64,000 bases of DNA, from contig JAVSML010038700.1 in NCBI GenBank assembly GCA_038503035.1, forward strand, positions 1 through 64,000, given 5' to 3'. This DNA is from Crocodylus rhombifer. Taxonomy: Eukaryota; Chordata; Crocodylia; Crocodylidae. Position 1 is the stretch's first letter. Each line of letters begins with the position of its first letter. The position numbers were made by a program, and so were the translations under genes. Below, piece by piece: positions 11,020 to 22,743 of the stretch. The notes beneath the pieces are model-generated. The model searched no databases and had not been told where the DNA came from. It saw nothing but the letters and a program-made list of their open reading frames with translations.

Positions 11020-13600
11020 TTCACTCTGTCTCTTAGATGGTAGCTTTAAGCATATTGTGGGCAAGGGCTTTCTATAACAGTGTCATTGCTGCATCAGATT
11101 CACCTGGCTGTAGTTATTAAACAAGTCACCGGTCAATAAAGGCACACAGTGCCTGAGACACCCGTGTGCATGGTTGACTGCTGCACACTGATCAGTAGCA
11201 GAAGTGGAAAATGTAACAATGAAACCATAGAGGAGTAGTTGAATGGGTTGTGCTTTGGGCATGGGTGAGCAGAAACTGCATGGTTACAGCAATTGAGAAT
11301 GGGCTATAGAGCCTTTCACCTTTATCCAAGCCCAGCTACCTTGGCCCACAAATGGCATAGCTGATGCCGTCTCGGCGGCTTCTACAAATCTTCCCAGTTT
11401 TACCGAAGAGTAGTCCTCACCCCCAAGCCATCCATGCTTAAAGGCCTTGTTACAGTCTGGTTTGGGGTCCAAGGATGGAAGGGGGCTGGTGGGGCCTGAA
11501 CTGATCTCATTGGGTTTGTGCTTAGGGATGTTGGTGAGTGTAACACACACACCCTTTCTCACTTACGGCTGTGCTGCTCACCTGCGTTTGACAGATTCAT
11601 CTCTGCTCCTCTCTTCAAAGTGGAGGTTTCACGCACTCCTGCTTTGTCACCGATTCCAAAGAAAAGTTTATCATTTAGCCTGAGCAGACATAAATCACAG
11701 GAGCAGAACCTCAGCTGCCAGCTGACATGACTTATAGCTTTATCGTTATGGCAACCATAGAAACAAATAAAAGCCCTGCTTTTGCTTGACAAGCCTTTGA
11801 GGTGTCCTGATGGAGAGGCAAGTGTTCAGCGGAAGAATGAATTCTCTTGAACTCTCTGTCGATTCATCTTCGTTTTGCTCCCAAGCGAGCCCTTTTGCTG
11901 CCTGAATTCTTTGGCAAAATGCAATCAACAGGTTCCACCCCCTCACACGCTTCTCTCGCTGCTGCACATGCTTCTTGCTTTTCAGCAGAACAGCACAGAA
12001 AAAAACCCCCAAAAAAGCTGTGTCTGCCGTCTCTGAACTGCCCCTGTATGAGAGGTGAGCGCTGCAGGGAAACGTGCAGTTGAATGCCGAGATTGGCTTC
12101 TGAGCGCAATTCCCCAGGGGTTTCTGTCCCTGCACTTGTCTTGTGATGCGACCTTTGAGCTAGTCAGAGTAACATGGTCAGAAGCGCTTAAGTGCATTAG
12201 GAGCCTAGCCTCTCTTTCAGAGGGGATTATGGTGTTTTGGAGTCAAAATTGCATTGAAGGTCAGTGACCAGGACCCCATTCTGTCAAGCTGAAATACCTT
12301 ACCTTACTCAAGGACTGTATAACTAGGCACAGAAAGGGAGGCGACATTCCCAAGGTCACACAGGGAAGTGAGGGATAAATGAGATCTCTTGATTCTCGAC
12401 CCAGCTACTTCTCCACCGGACCACAGCAAATCAGACACCGATTCCAAGACCCACTTCTAAACCAATGACTTATAAATCAGTCCATCCCCTCCCCGCCCCA
12501 TACTCCTATTTCATGTAGAATGAGTTTTCTGCTTTTCTCAAGTGCCACCTGATTCGATACAAGAGTCTTTCTGTTTCTCTCTCTCTTTCTCCAAGTTCAC
12601 GCATGCTGTTCTGTATTTCTCCGTTCTGCCCAAGGGATTCATTCATTGCGGCACCACCTGCTTGCTTACAGAACTTCAAGGAAACGAGATTGGCCGGGCG
12701 CCGTGCCGGAGCCTGGGTTACTGGATGGCGCGTGGCAATGATGGATGGATGGAATGGATGCAGCTGATTAGAGAGCCTGTAATGACCAGAGATGTTCATG
12801 GTAGTGCTTATTACAACATGGAGTCACAGGAGATACCAAGAGCGACTCCCAAGCCCCTTCTCCTCTTCTGTATTGAAGATCTGCCTAGTGGGTCCCTTCT
12901 GTGAAGTGTGTCCCCTCCCTTAAGGACAGCCCAGGCACCAAATTGGAAGAGGGCTCTGTGGCAGTCACCCATCCTGTAAGAAACCAGTTTCTGCTGGGAG
13001 GGGGAATGGTTTAGCATAAAGCGAGTCCTTTATCAGCCCCTTTAATCAATGGTAGCCTTGAGCCGCAGAGAGCTACCTTCAAAGGCTATTGCTCTGTCGA
13101 TAATGGCAGCAGCCGGCGCCGATAAAAGCAGCCCTGAGCCCCTGACAGCAGGTGCCGGTGATGAATGGACAGCTTAACATGATGGAGCAAATTGATCATT
13201 GCATCACCAACCACATCTTATTCATTTCTGAAGAGAGGGCAATTCATTACCCTGCGTGAAGCGGAAGCCGTGTTGTCGCCAGAGAGAACAGCCCCACCGC
13301 ACTGGCCAGCAGCTCTTGTCACCCTAATGGTTTCTTGCTTCATGAAGGCAGTGGAGAAGGGGAGCCCCACATTTTTAAAAGCCAGGATTGGGACTGTCCT
13401 TGGGCACAACCTCCAAGGCATGTAAGCTGGAGGAGATGTTTTGCTGAGAGGCAGATAGGAATATGCCTCAGCCCAGTGCTTGTAAACTCATCATCATCCT
13501 AGCTGCTTCTGGGAATCGTTCCTCCGTCCCTGCTTCCCACTTTGATTTATGAAAGCAGATTAACAGAGCCAGATATGTCTAGCTTGGCTAAGGGATGACT
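11020..13600. other. Intron block, mostly unrecognised
   Basis: Apart from the SINE-like relic at 12295-12425, no element is recognised. The stretch 13025-13330 is free of repeat hallmarks and retains CpGs (for example around GCCGGCGCCGATAAAAGC), making it a candidate conserved noncoding element. Confidence 0.45.
12295..12425 (-). repeat. MIR/CORE-SINE-like relic
   Basis: The phrase 'cccaaggtcacacaggga' followed by a short spacer and 'gatctcttgattctcgaccc' is the reverse complement of the MIR-type body (tgtgaccttggg). The copy is old and fragmentary. Confidence 0.6.
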
Positions 13601-13944
13601 AAGTGGAGACCTAACCTTGCAAAAAAGTTGTGAATGGTACAAATGCCAGAGGAGGAAAGGAATTTTTTAGGATCTTGCAAAGCAGGGTAACTAGGAGTGA
13701 GGAGGGGAAAGAAAGTAAGTCAAACACTATCCTAAAATTGTCTGGGTGGATCAGATCTGAGGTTCAGGGCAGTCAGTCTCTTGCATCAGACAGTACCCCT
13801 CCACCATCACTTGAGTCGAGGCAAAGCATGGAGAGCCCTTGTAGCAAGCAGTTACAAAATAACCTGGATCCTGAGCAAGTTTCTTCTGACCCCAGTCATC
13901 AGCATCCTGAAGTAAGAGAGTTTATGTTTCTTCCAAAGCTCTTA

Positions 13945-13997
13945 GAGTTTTTGTTTTTATTTTTATTGTTGTTACTATTTTTATTATTATTGTCACT
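13945..13997. repeat. T-rich simple sequence
   Basis: TTTTTGTTTTTATTTTTATTG followed by TTATTATTATTG forms an AT-rich low-complexity run. Confidence 0.85.
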
Positions 13998-14097
13998 TTG
14001 AACCTGATATCTTTGGTCCCTCTCAGGCTCCACCCCAAGGAAAACTGTAGAAACTAGGCTGGAGCCTAGTTTTAGCAAGTCCAGGAACCTGAGAGCA

Positions 14098-14247
14098 TAA
14101 ATAAAAGCGCCCCCGCCACCATTTTGAAGCAGGGGAGGCTAATATGATGCATGAGATGCTGCAGTGCTTTAATTAGAGAGGCTCTGAGAGCCGCTCTAAT
14201 TAAAACGCCCACTCCCCCCCACTCCTGGAGCACGTGTATAACCACCC
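14098..14247 (-). mobile_element. Fragment of the inverted-repeat transposon family seen at 31355
   Basis: AAAGCGCCCCCGCCACCATTTT near the left matches the reverse complement of the region around 31490, and the right end GAGCACGTGTATAACCACCC matches the reverse complement of the terminus at 31355. A hairpin with arms TTTAATTAGAG/CTCTAATTAAA lies at about 14168-14204. The opposite terminus is missing, so the copy is truncated. Confidence 0.65.
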
Positions 14248-14550
14248 TGAAGTTTTACCTGAGTCTGACCACTCCTGCAGGACAGGGATGATTGATGCAT
14301 CACAACCAGGCAAAAGGGAGAAAAGAAAACCAGATTTTATTGATATGTTTATTGAACCAATTAAAAAGAACAAACAAACTCCAATTATAAGAATGCTTGA
14401 TGCCAACCGGAAATGCTCCCTTTCATTTGCTCTGAATTTTTCAAAACAGGATTGTTTGGTATCGTTCTCTGAAGCTTCCCTAAATTCAAGTTTTTTTTAT
14501 CCCACCTCTTCAAAAGACATGCGGGAGATTGTCTGTGAGCGTTTGTGATT

Positions 14551-17487
14551 AATAACAACGATGGGCACTTGTGACAACCCCCAGAGGCTCCAGACAGGAG
14601 CAGGCCCCCCTCTGCCAGGCTCCGTGCAGACACTTTACAAAGTCCTGGTTTCATTTGCCTTCAAACAGCCTGTTGGCATGGACCTTCCTGCTCTGTGGTG
14701 AGGTGATTGAACAGGGTCCTGCAGGCATCAGGGGAAAAATGCAGGAGAGGAGCCTTTATAAAATGCTGAGGTAAAGCAGCTGGGGCACTGCCAGACTGCT
14801 CACTCCTAGAACCAGTTGCTTGCAATGTGGCTTTTCTTTCCCCTCCTTCTCCTCCCCTTTGATATTTTATTTTATTCTCAGGATTTTCTTTGGTTAAACA
14901 GGATCCAGAGTGTGTGTTATAGCTGCCCGTTCAAGGATGATGATGCATACCCTGTAACCTCTATTTATAGAGACTTGCAATAGTATTTTCTTTTTGTCTT
15001 TTTTTTTTATCCTTCCCCTGTCTGAAGTTTATTAACTCTGCCAGTGTGACCACCACTGATCTGTGAACAGAATTGTAGAAATTATGGGTAGAAAAGATGA
15101 GTTTGTTCATTTTCTTCCCAAGATAGGCAGATTCTTGTGGAGCATGTCCCTTCTGGCATCACAAAGTTGGGTCTATAGCTGCCCCACTGGTAATGGGTTT
15201 CCAGCCCTTCCTTGCCTGCACAAATGTCACCTGCCTGTATTCCTCGCCACTTATCCGTATTTTTTTTTTCTTGCCCCGGGGTCAGCCAAGCAATTCTGGA
15301 TCCTATGAATACAATTCATTGTACACCTACAAGCCCTCAAATTGTGTTGGGACTTGTGCGGTGTTACCACGCCGCAGTGTTACGCCACGTGACCTGTGTT
15401 TGATTGTTCAGCATGAAACTCTTGTTCCAAAATGAATGAGGTCATGTTTCCAGCAGGGGTGAAAGTTGTTGCTATGCTGGATAATATCTGCTGAAAACTC
15501 CGAGTCTGTCGTTTGATTTTAAAAAGTATTTGTGTAATTGGAATGTGCCTAGAGTTTTGATGCCATCGACATCCTCTGCCGGTGCAAGCTCGACTGAGTT
15601 CATCTAGTCCAGGGTATGTGACCGGCTCCCCACACCAGGACGGAGCTGGACGGTTGAATCAATCTGCTCCCCTGTTGCGGGAGTTGTCCCATCTCTGTTG
15701 GGTTTTAAAAGGGTGGTCTCAAGTCATTGAGATGCCAGATATTACCTCTCTGGTGGAAAAGTCTGATGTAAAACACATGCCTGCCTTTTTCTAAAATTTG
15801 TCCTAATTCTTATTTTAGACAGGATGTGTTGTCTCTGCGCCCCCTGCTCACCATTTTGCATGCACAATCATATACTCTACTATTTTTCAGGAACTATAAA
15901 CATTCCCCTGCTCTCTCTCTTGACAGCAGCTGGTTGAAGCCTCTCCTTCTAATGCAGTGGTTCTCGATCAATTTTATACCATTTGTCCACCTAACAAGAC
16001 TAAGGGGAAAAATAAGGAGGATCCTTTCACTCATCCAGCTATAAGAAAAGACAAGGGGGTTCCTGACCCTTGTGGAAACTTCTTATTTCCCCTGCCCTCT
16101 CAGACTGTGAGACTATGGCTTAAAGGTGCAGCTAGGCTGGCAGGAAAAGCAATGAGATATAAAGGGGGAAAAAAAATGGCAATGTTAATTTTAGCTCCTT
16201 GCAAAACACAGCTGGGTTTGGGGGAGGGAAGCATTGCTTCTGAAGTGGAGATAGCTACAATGGTTAAGGAATTAAATGTTTGTTCTTAGGTTTCTAAGCA
16301 GGTGTTGAAAACAAAGGAAAAATCATTTTAAAGGTACCTGAATTAAAACTATATGAAAATAATAGCAATGAAAAAAGTCCGTGGGGGTGGAGATGCAATA
16401 GTTATCAGCCAGGAGACAGTGGGTGGGTGCTACAGCTGACGTCTGTAGACATAGGCAGGAGGACAGAGCAAGTGGAAATGGGACCTTGGAAACCTCCTCC
16501 ATCCTTGACCTTTCTGCCCCTTGGCTGTGTAATCGTGTGGAGAGGAGGATGCCAACTGGAGGCGGTTTCCTTTCTGAACAAGCCATCGGCAGGGGTGGCA
16601 CAAAGAAGCTGGGGGTGAGGAGCGTGTTAGAAGATAACATATCAGCAGGGCTCATCTGCATACAGTGTTGCTCTCCTTTAATTAAAGGCATGATTTATAA
16701 CTGATTGAGTTAGGCCAGTGTGAACAGCTGAATGGATGCTCTTGTTCCAGCTTAAACTAGGCTTGGGAGATGGCAAGCAAGCCCAAAGTAAGCCGGGGGC
16801 GGGGGGGGACTTAGTGTGTCTGTGGTACCTGCCCACGTGCATGTTTTTTTCATGCAGTATATGTGAGGTAGATTATCCCACTTTCAAAGAGGGGCAAGTC
16901 AGCCACATTTAACACAGGGCAAGAGCTCACATACAAACTGCTACTCTGGAGTAGCTGACACTATGTTTAAACCAGCAATTCTCAATCTTTTTAGCCCTAG
17001 CAGCCCAGCCCTCCACAACTTTGGCATCATCCCTGCTTGTGAACCACTGTGGTCAACTTAGGTCCGTGCCTTTCAGGTGCATGGTAGTGCCTCCAGGTAA
17101 AGGTGCACTGCATGCCTGCTGCACAGCCAGACCAGGACAGGCTGGGGCACATGCACATGCTGCACTAGGTTTCTGCAATCAGTGCAAAACAGGCAGGAGA
17201 GTCAGCTTGTGCTCTAGCCTTTCCCAGTCCGACCCTGCATGGCATTGCCTGGAAAGTGCACTAAACCAGATTTATGTCACAGAAGGATTTGCACTGCAGT
17301 TACTTATTGCATATAAATTGGGGCAGATTGGCATGTGAACGAGGCCTGAGCCAGGCACATGGTTGCACCTGGTTCAATGGCTTGGCCCTACAGGAAACAG
17401 GCCCATCCCATTATCGTGGAATGGAGGGTCTCCACCTCTTTCAGAGCATAGACCTTATCTCAATGGATAAGAGAGGAAGGACTGTGA
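14551..17487. other. Intron block, mostly unrecognised
   Basis: Phrases GCAGTGGTTCTCGATCA (about 15955) and CAGCAATTCTCAATCTTTTT (about 16973) resemble the end of hAT-like elements that begin CAGTGGTTCTCAACC, but no matching second end was found. The rest shows no gene or repeat I can name. Confidence 0.4.
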
Positions 17488-17580
17488 AGTGGTCAGTACT
17501 CTAGCCCAGGACTTGAGAGACGAGGATTCAAGGCATTGTTCTGCCACAGACTTCCTCAAGTTCTCATTAGGGAAAGCTGG
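17488..17580 (+). repeat. SINE-like relic (MIR/CORE-SINE type)
   Basis: A tRNA-like start 'gtcagtactctagcccagga' is followed by 'gaggattcaaggc' (box-B-like) and 'ctgccacagacttcc', the order found in MIR-type SINEs. Weak and short. Confidence 0.45.
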
Positions 17581-17700
17581 CATCTTGTGAACTGCCAGCT
17601 CCGGGTGGGCTTTGCTGGGGGAACGTCTGTCCTGGAAGTGTCTGAATTGGACACTCTCTGTGTCTCTCTACCAGTCTTTATCTCCAATAACAAGTAATGG

Positions 17701-17945
17701 ATTTCATAGATTTCATAGACATTAGGGCTGGAAGGGACCTCGGGAGATCATCGAGTCCAGCCCCCTGCCCAAAGGGCAGGAAGTCAGCTGGGGTCATAGG
17801 ATCCCAGCAAGATAAGCATCCAATTTACTCTTGAAGGTGTTCAATGTAGGTGCTTGAACCACCTCCGCTGGCAGACTGTTCCAGACCTTGGGGGCTCGGA
17901 CAGCCAGAGGGCAGAAGTAACACTTGTCGGGCACAAAACTTTCTA
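17701..17945 (-). mobile_element. CR1 LINE 3' end
   Basis: The + strand shows the reverse complement of a CR1 tail: CATAGA repeats (17705-17720), then GGGCTGGAAGGGACCTCGGG, GTCCAGCCCCCTGCCC, and GCTGGCAGACTGTTCCAGAC. This is the crocodilian-type wording as I recall it. Only the 3' untranslated end and a bit of coding sequence are present (5'-truncated), typical for CR1. Confidence 0.93.
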
Positions 17946-20461
17946 GGAGTTTCAGTAAATTTCTATGGTGAACACCCAGCCTGTGTGAAGGACAGACACG
18001 GTTTGCAGGGTGAGGAAGGGGAGAGGGCAGTGAGTGATGATCTCTGTCTTCCGAAATCTGTGCCTGTCTGTGCTAGGTCCATCAGCTGCTGAGGACAGTG
18101 ACCATCCCTTGAACATCTGGAACAGGCCTCCAGGTGTGGTAGAGGCTATCACAGCTGAATAACTTTATTCATGCACCTGCTTCAGGGCATTTTCGTTCAC
18201 AGATTTATTGACACTTTGCCTTGCCTTTACCGAAAACCTCATTCTTTGCTCAGAGAATAGGTTTGATAAACTCAGGGAGGATGCGCTGAATTTTCCCTAC
18301 ATCACAGACAAATTAAATACACAACAGGTGCCTGAGGTGATGGATGCAGCTCATGTTTAACTACAGCCTGTGCTTTCATCGTAATAGTAACCGTAGGTAT
18401 GATACGCATCCAGTGGAGAACTTCAGCTTTTCTGAGACGACAAGCTGTGGGAGTGGAGAAGGACATGCTGGTCTGAGTCCAGTGCAGAGAGAGGAAATGT
18501 GGAGGGGAGGGGATGGAACGAGTGCATTCCCTGACTTGTTCTGTAATATTGCAGGCCTCATAACACTGAGATAAACAGCCCGATTGAGAACGTGAGTAAA
18601 CGAGGCCTGGAATTGGGACAGACACAATTGTAGGCAGTGAACCGATGAGGCTTTGGTCTCCAAAGACAAATAAAGTTAATTAGTTTCAGCTTCTGCTTTG
18701 GAGCAGCCGGTGCTTGGGTGATGTTTCCATTGACTCTGGTGGATTCAGTACAGTGCTTCACGATTGCCTGCCACTCCTCCTGCTCCTGAGAGGATTTGAA
18801 TCCATGCTGGGGCATTACCCACTGCCCTGGAGTGATTTATTTGGGGGGAAAGATTTTTCCCTGTACCTTGAGAGAGAGCTGGTGCTGCATTTTCAGAGCA
18901 GCTTTGCTGACTCTGCTAGGCAGCTCAGTAGGTGGACATCGGGCCTCACATGTAGCCCTGCTCTGCCCCAGGCCATTACTTCAAATCTCATCTCAGTTAG
19001 CAGTGGGTAGAGATTACTGTCGCATCATAAGCTCTGTGGTGGCCTGGGTGAAATGAAAGGAAAGTCTCCCTCTAGTTCCTGGTGAACTTGGGTTTGCATC
19101 ACACACAACCTTGAACAGTTTCAGCAAGGAAGGCCAAGGCCAAATTCTTGCCTGTGATCTAGCTGGAGCCCCTTAGTCCTGTGCTTTCTGGCCATGATCT
19201 AAGCTTTTGCCACTGGCATGAGATCCTTCAGTGCCAGCAGAGGCTTGGATCAAATGAGTCCACATTCCTTCCCCATCCTCTTTATAACAACAGTTTCCAT
19301 GATGCAGAAGAAATTGCCTGCTGCCCCTTTCCGGATAGCGTACATCCAGTTTGCCCCTTGAGTTGCTCAAAGTGGACTTGGCAGGGCTGGGGCATCTGGG
19401 TCAATGCACTGATGCCTTCCCCTCTCCCCCCGATGAGACTTGACTCGACCTTCAGTTCTGCAGGTCAGAATGAGCATGAATTCCTAAAGGACTGGGCTGG
19501 GGGAAGGAAGGTGCAGGGCCCCTGTCTGCCTTGTCCAGGAGCGTGGTTTATGCTCCAGATCTGTCAGTCAGGTGCCCTTAAAATAATCTGCATTTAAAAT
19601 AAGCTGTTTGTGTAACACAGCACACTTCTTTTTGGGATCTTGTTCCCAGCTGCTTTGTAACTGTTGGTAGATGTAGCACAGCCAAAGTGCTTTGCTTTAG
19701 CTGTACATCATATACTTCACCAATTCAGGTTTCACTGTATTCTCTATTTATTTTGTCTTGTTTTTTCAAGGAATTGATATTATCTTACAAGACCCCCCTC
19801 CCCTTTGCCCAGTCTGGCTCTGGTGGGTGCAGAGGAATTAATTTGCTTGCTAAACTCTCTCAGGCTACTATAAATATCATTGTGCGATGATGGGGTGGGG
19901 GAGTGTGATTGGTATGAATTTCCAGGCAGTATACAGACAGGTACTGAGCAGAGTGCTGTTTAGAAAAAAGCAAAATCAAATGAGAAGCTTGGTGAAATTG
20001 GAAAAAACCCAACAAAACCCTAGGTGAAACCCAGCAAAAATAATCCCATCCTGGGAATTGTCCTGATTTCACTGCCTGATGAATTACTGAGCACTAATCA
20101 ATTCAACTCCAGACATTTCCTCTGGTGTTTTAAATATAATGAGTTGCTATTGGCTTAAACCAAATGCCTTTTATCATAATACAGATCAGCATCGTGCGGG
20201 ACCTACTGCTGTGGAACAACACAAACTGTATGCCAGACACTGCACTCTGCCTCTAGGGACTCCTTATAGTCTGTGAGTTGAGTCAGGAGGACACCCTGTT
20301 AACTAAATGGAAATAAGTAGAATGACAAAAGGAAGGAGTGATGTGGATGCACAAGGAGAGTGCTGTCACTTGTAGAATTAGCCCCGTTTGTGCCATGGCT
20401 TGAAAGAAGGTCATTCAGGAACAGCTGTCAAGCTAGCTCAAGTGTGTGTGGTTTCATGTGT

Positions 20462-20463
<2 letters not shown>
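17946..20463. other. Intron block without recognised elements
   Basis: Open frames up to 138 codons on both strands show no family resemblance. No tandem repeat or transposon end was recognised. Confidence 0.45.

Positions 20464-20493
<30 letters not shown>
20464..20493. repeat. (GT)15 microsatellite
   Basis: An uninterrupted run of about fifteen GT units. Confidence 0.97.
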
Positions 20494-20495
<2 letters not shown>

Positions 20496-20999
20496 GGGGA
20501 ACATGGGGGAAGTATGAATGACGTTTAGAGGCCAGAACTGGATGTAGGGAGTTCTGAGACACTCAGGTTTTAAGGTCAGGAGTGGAGCATTATGTTCATT
20601 TAGGTTCAAACACCTGCAGAACAAGCCCATAGCTTCTGGCTGGGATGGAGTTGTATGTTCTCTTCCCTGCTGGGCCACAGACTCGGTGCTCCCTGGGGTG
20701 AATTGTGCAAGGCCTGGTTTCCATCTTTTCTTTCTTTCTGTCTAAGAGGTGCCGACCATCCAATTCAAGCCAGCGGGAGATGTGGGTTCTCTGCACCCCC
20801 TGGAAGTCCTGCCTTTCCCATCATGCAAATATGAATGACTTGAGTTAAAAGCTGAAGTCAGGCACAGTTTATTTTCAGGCTGTCCGTGTTATTTAGCTTC
20901 TGGCACATGAGAAGTCCTTGAGGCTGGAGCAAAGCTGGAGGCCCTCGAGTACAGGGTGCTCCCCATGGGCAGGATGTTGTTATTGTGTTGGATGAGTAA

Positions 21000-21350
21000 C
21001 TCCTCGAACACCTCTGTCACTAGCATATTGGATCTCGGGTTTCATTTCTGGTACAACCATAGTCTTTCTTATTCACTTCAGGCAAGTCGCACAGAACTTA
21101 ATTCACACGGCCTCTTTGCTTAGTGTAAAACAGGTGAATTCTGTTTACCTACCACCCTTTACTGCCAGGGTTGTGTCAGTGGGCCTTAATGTAATTGGGA
21201 ATCAGAACCAGAAGCTCTCTGTGCCTCAGTCCCACATCTGTAGCAGTTGGCTACTACTTCCTTTCTCTCACTCTTTGTCTTGTTTATGTAGGTTGTAAAC
21301 TCTGAGGCAGGGCATGTCTCTTGCTACGTGCCTGGCAAATGAGCCCAGAT
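21000..21350 (+). repeat. SINE-like relic (MIR/CORE-SINE type)
   Basis: The region shows 'ggatctcgggtttcatttct', 'caggcaagtcgcacag', 'ctctgtgcctcagtcccaca' and then 'taggttgtaaactctgaggc', in the order of the head, body and 3' tail of amniote MIR-type SINEs. Confidence 0.6.
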
Positions 21351-22470
21351 GACAGCTTCTGGCCACTGAGCTTCTGTAATATAAATAATAATAGGTCCCC
21401 ATATGTATTCTTCCTTTACTGTGATCCTTTAATGCAACTCTGCCTAATTCTTTCTCCTCCCCAGCTCTTCCTTCCATCATGGCCTCCCAGCCCTGCCCCA
21501 TACCCATTGGCACAAATGGAGTAGATCTCCCAGATATTCAGAAGTCCTGCTGAACCCAATGACAAAGAATTAAGCACACACTAATACGTCTTCAATAATG
21601 TAGAAGACTTAAAATGACATTAATGAGGTGAGAAGTAAGGCAGGACACTAAGTAAATATGTACTGAGCCTTTGCAATGAAAAGGCTCTTTTATTTAGTTC
21701 AATCCACTTTTTTTCCCCCATTTGCTATGTATTAAGCAGAGAGGAGGTTCCAGCCTAAAAAAAACCCCTGTAAATCCGAGGCTTTGGTTTCAGCTCAGAT
21801 TTGCGGCCCAAACTCCCTTTGGTTATACTTCTTACCGAGGGTACAATTATAAATAATTTATAACAGATTATTGATTAGTTAACAAATGATTTAGTACAGG
21901 GCCAGACAGTCCAAAAGTTTGTAGTTTGCTTATACTCTCTGTAATACAATACTTACATCTGTAATACACTTTTAAGATCTCTTAGGAGTTGTTTGCACAA
22001 GGCAGTAGCCCAGGAAAACTATTTCAGAACAGTTGTCACTAGCTTATTGTGTAGAAACTCTTATTCACCTCTAACATAGTCCATTTTGCAAGTGGATTAA
22101 ATTCACCCATGCATAGGCATTCTTGGTGCAGGATAAAGTCTACACAGGGAGTTAGTGTGAAATGACTATTGCTCTTTCTAGTTATATCCTAGCTAATCGT
22201 GGAACAGTTTCTCCATATAACCAAGCTCTTAAGCATGCATTAACCCTATATAATCCATAAATGTAACTCAAACTTGGATTATGACTCTCTGAATTCAGTG
22301 GAATACAGGTTAAAGTTTCTAAGGGATCAGAGCTGAGCGATATGGATGCTGACAGAAGTGACATGACATTTGATTGCAAGATTGGCCCCCTGAAGCACTC
22401 TACAGATGTGCCCTTACTGAAGGGCACAGCTGAAGAGTGCTTTGAAAGGGCCTGATCCCACTGAGAGTCT
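21351..22470. other. Intron block without recognised elements
   Basis: AT-rich in part (about 21590-22330), no recognised repeat or gene. Confidence 0.4.
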
Positions 22471-22497
22471 GAACCCTCATTACATGAGGGTTCAGAT
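22471..22497. repeat. Short perfect hairpin
   Basis: CTGAACCCTCAT and its exact complement ATGAGGGTTCAG are separated by three bases (TAC). Confidence 0.9.
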
Positions 22498-22614
22498 GAA
22501 GCACTTTAATTAACATGTGTTAGCACATGCTGGGAGCAGGGCTGGGCTGACAGCCTGGTTCCTGGTGCTTTTTTCAGCATAGGTATGGAGGGGAGGGCCA
22601 GGTGGAAGCTGGGT

Positions 22615-22743
22615 CTGGGGTTTGTCCAGCCAGCACTGGAGGGCAGCATGGGTGGATTGGAGCCGTCTTGCCCTCCCTTCTCCCCCAAGGTGAGGAGCCT
22701 CCAATCCACCCACCCCAGTGCTGGCTGGCTGGACAAACCCCAG
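22615..22743. repeat. Large inverted repeat, arms about 50 bp
   Basis: The left arm (22615-22664) reads CTGGGGTTTGTCCAGCCAGC onward to GGTGGATTGGAGCC. The right arm (22695-22742) is its reverse complement with small gaps. The spacer is about 30 bp. Because of the symmetry, similar open frames appear on both strands. It is probably the core of an inverted-repeat transposon; the adjacent 'gcactttaattaacatg' resembles the family at 31355, but terminal repeats were not identified. Confidence 0.8.

Larger units (their letters stand above)
13630..14550 (+). other. Unidentified open-frame remnants split by a transposon fragment
   Basis: A 123-codon open frame (13630-14001) is hydrophilic for its first 90 residues, rich in Ser, Gln and Pro, and then runs into a low-complexity Leu/Phe tail from T-rich DNA. 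A second frame (14234-14548) has a lysine-rich stretch, PGKREKRKPDFIDMFIEP. A hairpin transposon fragment lies between them. The pair could be fragments of one old transposon-derived gene, but I recognise no catalytic motif and do not assign a family. Chance open frames are a real alternative. Confidence 0.25.
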
